26,361 nucleotides of DNA from Candidatus Poseidoniaceae archaeon (GTDB taxonomy: Archaea; Thermoplasmatota; Poseidoniia; Poseidoniales; Poseidoniaceae), in the NCBI GenBank assembly GCA_949373265.1, contig CASICT010000005.1, positions 1 through 26,361 of the forward strand, given 5' to 3'. The notes below the pieces were generated by a model. That model was not told the origin of the DNA, did no database searches, and saw only the letters and a list, made by a program, of their open reading frames with translations. This document shows positions 1 to 10,900 of the stretch, in pieces. Made by a program: the position numbers and the translations under genes. The first letter of the stretch is position 1. Each line of letters opens with the position of its first letter.

Positions 1-3000
1 ATCGCTGTCATTGAAGTAATCTAGTAAATTAATTTCAGCACCAGAGCCACACTTGTCATAATTACTTGATTTTGAATCACAGAATATTGTGATTGTTTCA
101 ATCCAACCAGTTTCAATGAATTTAGGGGCTATATTGTCCGCATTAGTTGGATTATCGATAATAATTCTAACCGTAGTCTCTAGTGAATAATCAATACCAT
201 CATATGCCTTAACTCGAACTTCATATTGCTGGTCATGAATTAAACGACTAGTATCCCAATAAGTCATCCACGCACCATTAGGCTGGAACAATGTGACCGG
301 ATCTGGACCATTGTTCAATTCAATTCCACTAGCAAGGTCAACAATTGTGATTTCAATTCTAGTAACCTGTCCATCGTTGTCACGAGCATTACCACTGATT
401 ATGGTTTGTTCAGCAGCACGAATAACATCCATAGGAATTGGGTCGGTTATCTGAAGTGTTGGAACTCTGTTATCGTTATCAACAGTTATTGTAATTGAAT
501 TAGGAGTACAAACATCTACAGATTCGTGGCAATAGTTGGAATCACTAGCCCAAATTTCGAAAGTATAATCGCCGCTAGGTAGGGATGAGAAATTCCACTT
601 ATCTGCCCAAACAGTTCCCCCACCGCTATTAGCAGGGTAATTGGCAGAGTAGTCATTTGGACCTGACACACTAAACCAAATATCTCTAATGTCGTTTCCT
701 TGGACTCCTTGGTAATCATCTGAAGCAGTTCCACTAAACAGGACTTCTTGTCCATCATGTAGGGAATTATTTAGAGGTGATTCTAAAATCAATGTTGGTG
801 GATTAATGTTCAACTTGAATATTCGTGTTGTTACAATCGATTCATCCAAACCATCGCTAGAACGTACTCTGAACGTAATGTCTTCTTCGAAATGGTTTGA
901 CATATCCCAATCAAACGACCAAGATTTGAATGGCCAATTTGTCATATTAACAATACCATTCGCACCCGATGTATCTGTGGCGAGATTCCAATCTAGGCTA
1001 CCAGGTGGCTGGACCTCAACTTCCTTGATATCACCAAATTGTTTCAACCATGAATCATAGTCATTGAAGTAAGGACCTTCTAATCCATCGTAGGCCGAAC
1101 CGGTCAGAGTGATAGTTCTTGCAAATGAAGTTCCGTCGTTTTGGTCGATGCTTATTGAAGGGGCTGTATTTGAAAGTCTAACTACCTCATCAACAAGACC
1201 AGATAATGTAAACTCGTGAACAGAGGTACCTTTACCAAACTTCTTAGCATCAACTGTGTAAGTTGGCATTTCACGACCACCGTTCTGACAGTCAGGGTCA
1301 AGTCCATCTCTCAAGGTATCACCATCATTGTCAGCACCATCTCCACAGGAGTCTTCACCAGGGTCTGTGACTAAATGATTCCAATTCGTATCGAGATGGA
1401 AATTAGATGGTAAAGTAACCCATGGAGTATACCCATATGAATCGGTCGTCATGTTGTAAAGAGGCTTACCGTTAGCGTCCTTAATTGTGACAAGGGCTTC
1501 AGAAACCTGAGAGTTATCCGCCTTTACTTGGTAACGAACTAACTCTCCCTGCTCAACTTGAACACCCCATGCTGTATTTTGGTTTTGAATATGTATCTTT
1601 GAGCGATCGAAGTTTGTAAGATTCGAGTAAGTGAATGTTGTGGCATTCTGATTTACTTCCATCGAAAGAGGCATGAATTTTGGAGGCCATTCCGCAGTGA
1701 GTGGGGCTTTGATACATTCATCTGCATCATATGGGCATTCCGCTCCTAACCATGACAATGATACAGGATACAGTTCTCCTGCACCAGGGTCTGGCATAAT
1801 TTCACTTTGAACTGCGACACGAGATTCTGTAACATTGTATATCTGACTAGCATTTGTGTAAACATTGCGTGAGAAGTATGCGATTGAACCATACTTGTTA
1901 CCATAATTGTCATCGTACAAAGTGACGTTAGCTGCAAATCCACCAACTTCGATATTGTTGTTCTGTGCATTTACAATTCCAGCTTTAATTCGGAATCCAT
2001 CACCCATATTGTTGGTAACAGTATTGCCCATGAATGTAGCGGAAGACATGTAGACGTGGAATGCAGGGCAAGGGAATTCCCCTCCATACATGTATTCGGA
2101 TTCACAGGTGCCAGTAACATTGGAAACAATGTTGTTAGCAAAGTATAGTCTTGCCTTGGTAGGTGAAGGAACATTCCATCCCTGGTCCTTATGGTGGTAT
2201 TCACCAATTAGTACAGGTTCTTTGGCTGTGTTGAAAATAGTATTGTTTTCTGCAGATACGTCAGATTCACCGTATATCCATATGCCGTTCCAGCCACCAA
2301 TTGGACCGATTACATTGTTGTTAGCGATGACCATTGAAGAACGAATTCCAAGTCCAGAACCTTCTGCTGCACCAGATATTGTATTCCTCTCAGCAACAAC
2401 AATTGCTCCATCATATGCAGTTATTCCAGCCCCATCAGTAGGTGTGATGGTATTATCGGAAATAACGAAAGTTTGTGTTTGGCCATTGGTTACAAGATGG
2501 GAATTGGTGTCTATCGCATTGCATTTTGACGTAATTGTCGAATTGGTAAGATATCCACTACTGGCACGAAGGAATGCACCGTATGAGTTATCGGAAATTG
2601 TAATTAAATTCATTCGTACGAATGAGTCTTGCAAATAGATAGCCGAACGACCACCGCCCTGAGTCCCACAATCGGTCTCTTCGCCAGTGAATGTTGAATC
2701 CAAAATTTGCATTACTACCAATCCGGCACCTGCACCATATGCCTGAATTGCTGAACCATGATATCCCTGTGTATCAACACCGACCTGGAAAGTACCTTTA
2801 TCAATCGTAGGGGATGCTCCGTCAAATGCCAAAATATTGGACGTGTTAACATCAGTGAAAGTTGGATTGGTAACCGAAAGACTTGCGCCGTCAAAAATCA
2901 GGGCACCGTACTTGATACTACCCTGCCCATCAATATCAACTGGGATTCCATAGGCCCCATCGATTGTAATATGATTCATTCGAGTTAGAGATTGATCGAT

Positions 3001-3438
3001 TGTAGATGCTAGATAAATTCCTGAACCACAAGACATGTCTGGATTCCAAACTCCAGTAACGTAACAACGTCCAGTTTGATTAGCGACAGGAGCCCCTGGC
3101 TCTCCCCAAATGAAGCGTACCGGGGATCCAGTACTAGCCTGTGAAGCACCGCAAGATGAATCTCCTGCACAGATTGAGCCTTCAATCTGGATGTTCTTGT
3201 CAGCAGGGATATTGATTGTAGTACCTGCATTAATAATTAGTTTCGCACCACCTGCAACAACTAAATCACCATCAAGATTCATTATACCGGTCCAGGTTTC
3301 TGTACCAGTAATTGTTCCAGATGATGTTTCGTTCACTGCAGTGGCAGTAGGAACTGTAGTTACCATTGCTAAAAATAGGGACAGTGTGAAAATACTGACC
3401 AATCCAATACTCTTGCCTTTTTGAACATTAATAGACAT
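1..3438 (-). CDS. Large secreted beta-helix / Ig-like repeat surface protein (C-terminus beyond window)
   Basis: The reading frame is open from an ATG at 3438 to the window edge, giving 1146 codons without a stop. The N-terminus is a signal peptide: a basic start (MSINVQKGKS), a hydrophobic core (GLVSIFTLSLFLAMV) and an Ala-rich cleavage region near residue 34. Residues ~45-520 read as a right-handed parallel beta-helix, with recurrent short units of the type NNxI/NTI (for example AENNTIFNTA) and a start typical of such folds (GDLVVAGGAKLIINAGTTI). A Cys-flanked acidic motif, CGDGADNDGDTLRDGLDPDC (~697-716), resembles the MopE-type metal-binding motif. Ig-like units begin near ~757, ~877, ~991 and ~1103, and the window ends inside the last, at LLDYFNDSD. 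It is probably a calcium-stabilised surface or secreted protein. I cannot assign an enzymatic activity or ligand, and the missing C-terminus hides how it is anchored. Confidence 0.85.
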   Translation of the reverse strand, partial: MSINVQKGKSIGLVSIFTLSLFLAMVTTVPTATAVNETSSGTITGTETWTGIMNLDGDLVVAGGAKLIINAGTTINIPADKNIQIEGSICAGDSSCGASQASTGSPVRFIWGEPGAPVANQTGRCYVTGVWNPDMSCGSGIYLASTIDQSLTRMNHITIDGAYGIPVDIDGQGSIKYGALIFDGASLSVTNPTFTDVNTSNILAFDGASPTIDKGTFQVGVDTQGYHGSAIQAYGAGAGLVVMQILDSTFTGEETDCGTQGGGRSAIYLQDSFVRMNLITISDNSYGAFLRASSGYLTNSTITSKCNAIDTNSHLVTNGQTQTFVISDNTITPTDGAGITAYDGAIVVAERNTISGAAEGSGLGIRSSMVIANNNVIGPIGGWNGIWIYGESDVSAENNTIFNTAKEPVLIGEYHHKDQGWNVPSPTKARLYFANNIVSNVTGTCESEYMYGGEFPCPAFHVYMSSATFMGNTVTNNMGDGFRIKAGIVNAQNNNIEVGGFAANVTLYDDNYGNKYGSIAYFSRNVYTNASQIYNVTESRVAVQSEIMPDPGAGELYPVSLSWLGAECPYDADECIKAPLTAEWPPKFMPLSMEVNQNATTFTYSNLTNFDRSKIHIQNQNTAWGVQVEQGELVRYQVKADNSQVSEALVTIKDANGKPLYNMTTDSYGYTPWVTLPSNFHLDTNWNHLVTDPGEDSCGDGADNDGDTLRDGLDPDCQNGGREMPTYTVDAKKFGKGTSVHEFTLSGLVDEVVRLSNTAPSISIDQNDGTSFARTITLTGSAYDGLEGPYFNDYDSWLKQFGDIKEVEVQPPGSLDWNLATDTSGANGIVNMTNWPFKSWSFDWDMSNHFEEDITFRVRSSDGLDESIVTTRIFKLNINPPTLILESPLNNSLHDGQEVLFSGTASDDYQGVQGNDIRDIWFSVSGPNDYSANYPANSGGGTVWADKWNFSSLPSGDYTFEIWASDSNYCHESVDVCTPNSITITVDNDNRVPTLQITDPIPMDVIRAAEQTIISGNARDNDGQVTRIEITIVDLASGIELNNGPDPVTLFQPNGAWMTYWDTSRLIHDQQYEVRVKAYDGIDYSLETTVRIIIDNPTNADNIAPKFIETGWIETITIFCDSKSSNYDKCGSGAEINLLDYFNDSD

Positions 3439-3631
3439 AGATACACTCTCTAACAAGCCTCCCACAGCCAAGTCCACCTTAACACATTGGTATACAATTC
3501 AGGCCTATAATATCAAATTAAACAAATAGTATCACTTTTTTTAAGCATTAAAAATAACATAATATCAAAAAATGACAATAATATCGTGACGTAGAAGTTG
3601 CTAAAAGCCTCACAGTATCACAAAATGGAGA
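3439..3631. promoter_or_regulatory. AT-rich intergenic region: terminator of the subtilase and promoter of the beta-helix gene
   Basis: Both flanking genes are on the minus strand. Just after the subtilase stop, the minus strand has several T tracts, including six T at 3567-3572 and a T5 shortly after, which suits archaeal oligo-T termination. Closer to the next gene, minus-strand TTGATATTATAGG (~3504-3516) is a plausible TATA region, which would give a leader of about 40 bases before the ATG at 3438. The stretch holds no convincing ORF or RNA gene. The promoter position is inferred only. Confidence 0.4.
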
Positions 3632-4852
3632 TTAACAAATCACAGATTTTCTAATTTCGTCCAGCCAACCTTGCCCATCAACAGCGCCGTAACCCGACCT
3701 ATTATCGTGTTCAATTCCAGAATTCAAAGGCGCTGCAGATTGCATTAGAGCGTACTTCACTTGTTCAATACAATCTAGGTCAGGATCATTCATTAGTTGG
3801 GGTTCAGCCTCCAAGATTAGGGCCAAAATGCCAGATACGAATACGGTAGCATCGCTTGTTCCTGTAGAAGAATAGTATTCATTACCTGCTGCTGTCGAGA
3901 TTATCTTAGCACCAGGAGCAGATATTTCGGGCTTTAAATGAGGGCTTGTTCGAGCCTCGCCATCGTTATTTGTAGAAGAGCCAAGAGAGGAACCTTCCCA
4001 AACAGTTCCATCTTCATTCAATGCCCCTACCGATATTACCTCTCTAACATTAGAAGGAGTAGCAACCCTTCCATCGTCGTCAGAACCACCATCATTACCA
4101 GCTGCAGAAACAACGAAAACACCATTCGCTAATGCCAATCGAACAGCATTGGTAGTAGGACCATTTCTTTCAGCATCGGGATCACTTACGCCACCCAATG
4201 AAAGCGATATTATGTCAGCATCAAATGTCTTCCAACACCATTCAATTGCATTAGCGACCAATGAATCATCACCGCTGTTACCTCCTTCCCCATCAGCCCC
4301 TAAAGCAGCGGCCATACCGAGTACAACACCAGGGGCTACACCGTCTAGGTAACCATCAGCAACCAAGATTCCAGCCATCATTGTCCCATGTGAAAGAGTA
4401 CCTCTATCAATTGGTTCTGAAGAACCCGTGAAAAAATCCTTGAAAACTACGTCCGAACCTTCAAGGTCTGAATGTGACATATCGATACCCGTATCAACCA
4501 TACAGACTCGAACGCCTTCTCCGGTTAATCCAGAGTCTTGTAAATCTCTAGCCCCCACATCTTCAAATGCCCATTCAGAGGTAGGTGGAGGAATCTCTAG
4601 TAACAGAAATTGTGAACGCCAAAGTGCCCAACAGATAAGAACTATCAACATCAATATTCCGAAATTAGCAACCTTTTGGGTATTACGCCTTGGCCTTGAA
4701 ATAACCCTAACGGGCTCAGGAGCCCAGCCCATCACTTCTCCCCGCCATCCATCTTGGTGACCTATAGTAGTAGGGTCAACTGCAGACTGAATCCGGTAGT
4801 CACTAGGTTCGGAAATGAAATCAACTCCTTTGAGTTGATTTTCATCCCACAT
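3632..4852 (-). CDS. Membrane-anchored subtilisin-like serine protease (family S8)
   Basis: A protein of 406 residues with the full subtilase catalytic set: Asp120 in VCMVDTGID, His155 in SHGTMMAGI, oxyanion Asn253 in SAAGND and Ser333 in GTSDATVFVSG. A short, rather polar N-terminal region (1-60, ending RPRRNTQK) precedes one hydrophobic helix (~64-80), so the catalytic domain (~95-400) most likely faces outward as a type II membrane protein. Only about 25 residues lie between the helix and the catalytic domain, so there is no room for the usual I9-type inhibitory propeptide. The Ser motif departs from the common GTSMAxPHVxG: Asp replaces Met and Phe replaces His. It sits between aglB and the beta-helix gene on the same strand. 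Its substrate is unknown; processing of neighbouring surface proteins is only a guess. Confidence 0.93.
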   Translation of the reverse strand: MWDENQLKGVDFISEPSDYRIQSAVDPTTIGHQDGWRGEVMGWAPEPVRVISRPRRNTQKVANFGILMLIVLICWALWRSQFLLLEIPPPTSEWAFEDVGARDLQDSGLTGEGVRVCMVDTGIDMSHSDLEGSDVVFKDFFTGSSEPIDRGTLSHGTMMAGILVADGYLDGVAPGVVLGMAAALGADGEGGNSGDDSLVANAIEWCWKTFDADIISLSLGGVSDPDAERNGPTTNAVRLALANGVFVVSAAGNDGGSDDDGRVATPSNVREVISVGALNEDGTVWEGSSLGSSTNNDGEARTSPHLKPEISAPGAKIISTAAGNEYYSSTGTSDATVFVSGILALILEAEPQLMNDPDLDCIEQVKYALMQSAAPLNSGIEHDNRSGYGAVDGQGWLDEIRKSVIC

Positions 4853-4855
4853 GTC

Positions 4856-4884
4856 CTAACGCTAACGCCTTCAACGCTTCAACG
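4856..4884 (-). repeat. Short tandem CGTT-based repeats just upstream of the subtilase start
   Basis: On the minus strand the bases before the subtilase ATG read as two near-identical copies of CGTTGAAG followed by two copies of CGTTAG. The run ends 3 bases before the start codon. It could be a chance tandem duplication or part of a translational control element; the sequence alone does not decide this. Confidence 0.4.
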
Positions 4885-4903
4885 TATGTCTATGCCCTGT
4901 CTG

Positions 4904-4925
4904 AAAATAGTCGATTAAAACCGAC
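4904..4925 (-). terminator. Putative stem-loop terminator after aglB
   Basis: About 20 bases after the aglB stop, the minus strand has GTCGGT-TTTA-ATCGAC (4910-4925), a 6-bp stem (one G-U pair in RNA) with a 4-base loop, followed by TATTTT. A hairpin plus short U tract suits transcription termination or 3'-end stabilisation. The same AT-rich bases could instead serve as part of the subtilase promoter. Confidence 0.35.
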
Positions 4926-4943
4926 AACTCGCATGTGGATTGC

Positions 4944-7900
4944 TCAGAACTTTCCAGATGAACCCTTGCGGGCTGTCTTGAAACCACCGTACAGTACTAG
5001 TATAGTCAATCCAATGATTACCCATATTAGGTACGAGTTTTCACCTTCTTCAGCTAGGTTGGAGAATTTAATCTTGAAATCCTCACTAAGTGTATCTTCG
5101 GTAGCAGGAGTGCCAACTACTGTTACATTCACAACTAGGTAAGATTGACCAGGCGGTAGATTGGAATATCCAAATTCTGCATATGCAACTCCATTTACGT
5201 CACCTACTTTGGCAGGTACAACGATTGTAGTACTCTGCATTGGATAATCAGTTCCAGTCTGAGCACCTTCAATAGAGACAATAACTTCACTCGCTGTCAA
5301 GAATCCTCGGTTTTCAATTGGGATTCTGAAGATTCCATCAGTATTAGCAATTGCATCAGCAGGTAGTGGCTCTATTAGTGAGCTGATGATTGCTAAGTCT
5401 GCAACTGAAACTAATGCAACTGTTGAGACATCCTGAGTCGCAAAATCACCAGAACTTTCTGCAGTGAAATCTACTTTGCAGGTTGATTGAGTAGTGTTGG
5501 TTCCTGCAAAGATTGTGAAGGACTGGTCTTTTGGATTATCCGGCGCAACTGGGATGATAGAGACAGGAGGTGTAATTTGCCACCCGTCATCGATACAGTC
5601 TTGATCAAGGCTAGGGACTATAGTGACATTGTCATCGCCATTACCGAAGTTGGAAATAGTTAGAGTCACAAGGGACTCTCCACCAGCGCCGACTCCGATT
5701 TGAGCATCAATCTCTCCAATTGAGATATTGTACTGCTGAGGCACATTGACTCTAACGCTAACCTCATTGATACTACTATCTGAAACAAACATCATGTTTA
5801 CTGCATGGCCGTCTGCGATAGTGCGTGATTGGTTTTGTAATGGCAGTGTGATTCTAACATCTAATTCACGGTATAACACTTGGTTAAGGTCGCTATTATT
5901 TACTCCAATACCCAGTTCAAGATTCATGATACTGGTCCAATTTTCATCATCACCCGAATCATCGAGATATTCAATAGTCCAATCATTAGAATCCGTTGAT
6001 ACTCCAAGACTTGATTTTGCTGTAAAGTCATCTGAAATTTCAATTCCATTGTATGTCAGACCAAGTTTCAATGTGATTACATCGTATCCGTTTTTATCAT
6101 CTGCAACAGCAATAATATTTTCAGTACCGTTACTATTTTCATTATTGACCATCAATACCTCAACCAGTAAATCCGAATTGACTTTCTTGTTGAAAGTCAT
6201 TACTCGGTCTTCAGCAGTATCTTGCATTATAGTTGCTGAGATTCCAGAAGTGTAATTCATAGTCAGGTTCAACTCATGCTGAACTGTTTCGAATTTACTA
6301 TCTAGTTCAACGCAATTAACTTCATCACATGCTGGTAATAAGAATTCGAGTTCACCATCGTCATCGAATTGAGTAATCCAGGACATTCCGTCTCCTACAT
6401 CAATTTCAACATCGACTCCATCCATGACATCTCCGGCAGTGAACGATATACTGTCAATATTCTCCCAACTGGAAGTAACTAACAATCGACCACCGGTTTC
6501 CATTACCAAATCAATCGATGCACCGTCTTGCACTGAAGCTTCTAGTAGGCCGATTACAATTCCTCCACCGTTATCATTCGAATCTGTTCCTTCAACAACG
6601 ACTACCCAGTTACCTGGAAGAACAACACCACTCCAAGATAGTGTGTTGTTTTCATAACTTGTGGAACTGATTGTTACTGATTCACGAATGATTCCACTAG
6701 TTGGATGAAGAGTGATTGTTGCACCATCTAATCTTGTACTTGCTCCTCTAATATCCGTTATGTTTCCAGAAACTGAAACCATTCCGGCATCCATCTCGAA
6801 ATCTCTACTTTCATGTGTATCATTTACTGTGTAGAAACTGTTGTTGCCGTCAGTGAAGGTAACATTAGCAAATCCTTCCTTCATTGCAACTACTGTGTAG
6901 TTGTCACGAATTGGAACGAATAGCGACCATACTCCATCTTCATCGGTTACAAGTGTCTCGTTTAGGCCACTTTCACTAGTAATCGAGACATTGACGTCAG
7001 CGATACCTTCTCCTGAAGACGGCAGATCATTTCCATCTAGATCCCAGAACAACTTGCCGCCGACCTTGACTGACTTATCGACTAATACCAAACCAGCATC
7101 CCAAGTTCCGTTGACTGTTGCATCAGCAGAGTTGTACACACCTTCAGCCAGTGTCCACATCTCAAGGTTCCCAGTAAGCTCAATTGCAAGTGTCCAATTA
7201 CCTGGCATCAATAACTCTGAAATCATTCCGCTATTATCAGAAGGACCAAGACTTACGTTGCCCAATCCATCTAGGCTAACTGCAGTTACACGTGTTGAAG
7301 TGATATTCACTCCAGTCTGTGCTTCCTGTAATTGCATTGATACCGGCATAGATGTCTTTGTCTTCCAGATGATATCAGATATAGCGCTATCAATGGTGAT
7401 TGCATCACGGAATATCTCACTAACATTGCTGTCAGTTTGATATTCGGCTACTTCAACAATCCAGTCACCTTGAGGAACATATGCCGCAAATGTGCCGTTC
7501 TCATCTGTTTCTAGAGAATAGAAGTCATCTCCTGATTCAGTTTTTAGCCACACTAGGGAGTCGTTCAGTGTAAATCCATTTTCCATTAGTACTGTACCGC
7601 TAACCAGATAATCTGGAGCGAACATAATCTCAATTGAATCATCTGGGTTTTCAAAGCCAAGATTGATTGTAGGAAGTCCTGTTGCCTGTCTACGATATTC
7701 ACTAGCATTTTCATCACGCGGATTATCATCTATCATTGAGACTACATAACTTCCAATTGACAACTCTACATTGAGTTCTCCAGTCTCTGAATCATACATG
7801 TCCTCTGTAACTTCTAAATCTAATCCAAAGTTATTGATTGCTTTAAGAGTGAATTCAGGGGCAATTGCAGTACCATTACTCCAAACGCCATCTAGGTTTG

Positions 7901-10900
7901 TATCTAGATAGACATGGAAATTTAGAGTTATGTTAGCAGGATCTGCTATCAAGTAAACAACCTCAGAGTAATTTTCGGTATCGATTACCACCGGTTCGAC
8001 ATTCATATCCGAATTAGATACTGTGAATGTCCAATTACCAGAAGTTAGATGCATCAGGAAAGTTCCTTCTTCGTCTAACTCATCTTGCCACTGTAGGCCA
8101 TTTTCACCTGTTGCAATTACTTCAACATCCATTGCACCAGATACTCCGTTAGTCCAAGCAACACCAGTGCTATTATCTCTGAGCCAAACAGTTCCACGCA
8201 CTATTTCTGTGCTTGTAAGGAACAGGTCGGTTTCAGTTACTAGTGAAGCGTTGTTGATTAACATTCCAGCAGTTAGAGTTCTATCAGAATTCAAGAAACT
8301 ATCTGCAGTAACGTGGAATATGACGCCCTCTGGCAATCTTAGAGAGTAACTTCCATTTTTATCAGAAATAGTTTCTAGCACAATCAATCCAGAACGTGCT
8401 GTTATTCCAACATTAGATGCTGCTTCTCTATCGCCTTCAGGGATATCCGAAGGAGATTCGTAAAGACCCTCCGAAACAAGAAGTTCGTCATATGACCAAA
8501 TTGTACCATTCACCCATACGCTAACGACATATTCCAAGTCAAGAGCAACGTCTTCTGTTGTTACTTCAATTTCATGCCACAAGACATAATCGTCGTTAGT
8601 TTCATCAGAAATAATCCATTGTCCCATTGGAATTTCAACGTAGACAACACCGTTTTCATCTGAATCCGCTGTAATCTTGAACTCGTTCAAATCAGTACTT
8701 TCGATATTTGTGAAGGTCAACGTTTTGTTAGTCAAATCCAGTCCAGTCGCTCCAGCGTCAAGAGTGATAACTAGATCACGCAGTGTTGGAACTGAGACTG
8801 CTAGTGTCACGTTTTCAGAATCCATACCAACTGAGAAGTTTTCTTCAACTTCAAACCAACCGTCATCATCGATATCGACACGCCACTGGTAATCACCAGT
8901 AGATAGAGGACCATAGCTGAAAGAACCATTTTCATCTGTTACGATTTGAATAGGTGCAGTTCCATCTGCTAAATCAAAGTCCAATAGTTCAATAGTAGTA
9001 TTGTTCAATGGAGTTGGGCTACCATCGGTGTAAAAGTCAGCGTACAGAATATCTTCGAATATCGAACCTGGCATCTTCATATCCAGTCCTGTGCTTGGTC
9101 CTATTGAAACCTCAACAGGGGATGGAAGTAATATCTCACGGCCGTTTTGCATTACGGCTATCATATTGTAAGTACCAGGCATCAATCCAGTCTTGTAGAA
9201 TGAACCAGGTGCCACCATTGGTCCGCTAAATGTTCCTTCGCCAATGAATTGTCCAGTACCGTTTGCTGTTCCAATTCCTTCGAACACACCAGTTCCTTCG
9301 AACGTTTCGTCTTCAAGGAATTTAACAATAGTAACCTGTCCATCAGCGGTCATACGACCACTTGCATTGACGATTCCTTCGAATAGATATGTATCTGCAT
9401 CATCGGTTAAACAAGCAATATGAGTATTGGTTGTTGTGCCATTATCATCAGTTTCATTCCAAGTAGGAAGTGTCACAGAAGTTACATTATCTGTTGTTTC
9501 AGAATCACAAGCTGGTGCATTATAATCGATCCATGAGGCTACGATTGAGCCCGAACCATCGAATGTAGCATTAGAGGTGTAACTTCTGCCATCAAGAACC
9601 AGACGAGTATAGTTACCAGTAAATCCTCTAACGATTCCAGTATTACCTTGAGTGTCGAAACTTCCATTACTGGAGAAGGTTACTTCACCTGTTCCTGGAA
9701 TAATTCTGCTTTCGCCAGATTCAGTAGTAAATGAACCACTAGTTGTTGTAACGGAATAGTTGTCAGTCATATCCCAGATATTACGAAGAATAAATTCTAC
9801 ATCATCAAGGGCTTGACCTTCAAAGGACTCGTGACCAGACCATGTGACTGTTCCAGAGATGCCGCTAGACTTGACAACAATATCGAAATTGCCATCGAAA
9901 TCGACATCACCGTCAGCCTCTTGTCCAGTAATATTTTCAGTAGATTCTCCCATCCAAGTCATATTAGCAACATTACCAAGTAATGCTGTTAGAAGGTTAG
10001 TAGTACGATCAGAGTTTGTATCTTGTGTCAGGTCTGTAACGAATGGTTTTACGTTACCTGGTGTTGTATATTGACCTGTACTGAATGCATCCTTTGCCTC
10101 TACATCATTATATTCACCTGCATATGCAGAAACACGGATCTTTCCAGCAGGTACAGTGTAAGACCACTCACCATTTTCATCTGAATCTGTAAATCCGATA
10201 GGAATCCAGTATGTATCTGAATCCTTATCCTCATCATCCTCACCAGAGAAAGCATCACGTTCGATTAGGAGTCTGACATTTGGCAATGGTTGGCCATCAT
10301 CCGACATTGTTACTGTACCACTTACTTCACTACCAGAATAGTACTTCAAAATCTTGACAAATGTGTTTGCTTCATAGAAGGAATTTGTCTCGTCATCTGT
10401 ATCATACCAGTTAGATATTACAAAGTGATTCATCATTGCACCCGGTAATGGAAGTGCGTTTACCATCATTGAATCAGCAGTACCTGAAGCGTATTCGGGC
10501 ATAAGGTGTTGGCCTGGCTGTTCTGTAGTTTCGAATCCAAGTGAAGATGCACCATATCCAATGTATGCTCTAGCAAGCATTGTATCGAAGAATGCTGGTT
10601 TGTGGTCATATCTGATATCAACTAGATTCAGGGGGTCAAATGTCGCACCTGATTGCTGATTTAGCATATCTTTACGACTTTCCTCTCCGAATTCTTCACT
10701 GGTCATTTCATCATTGAATTGGCCACGTGAGGTCATGTACACTTCATCCATGAATGTGTACAGGTCTTGTCCAGACAAGTGTGCTGGTGCAGAGAAAATA
10801 CCACTTGGACTTCCACCGTTATATTGACTGTATAATCCACCACGAGGGTATAACTTACTGTCGATACCAAGATATCTAATTTCGTGGTCCCTAGTAATCA

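Noticed and set aside
2090..2638. 182-codon plus-strand open frame
   Set aside because: It lies wholly antisense to the beta-helix gene, whose frame has a clear signal peptide and repeats; the antisense product has no recognisable domain.
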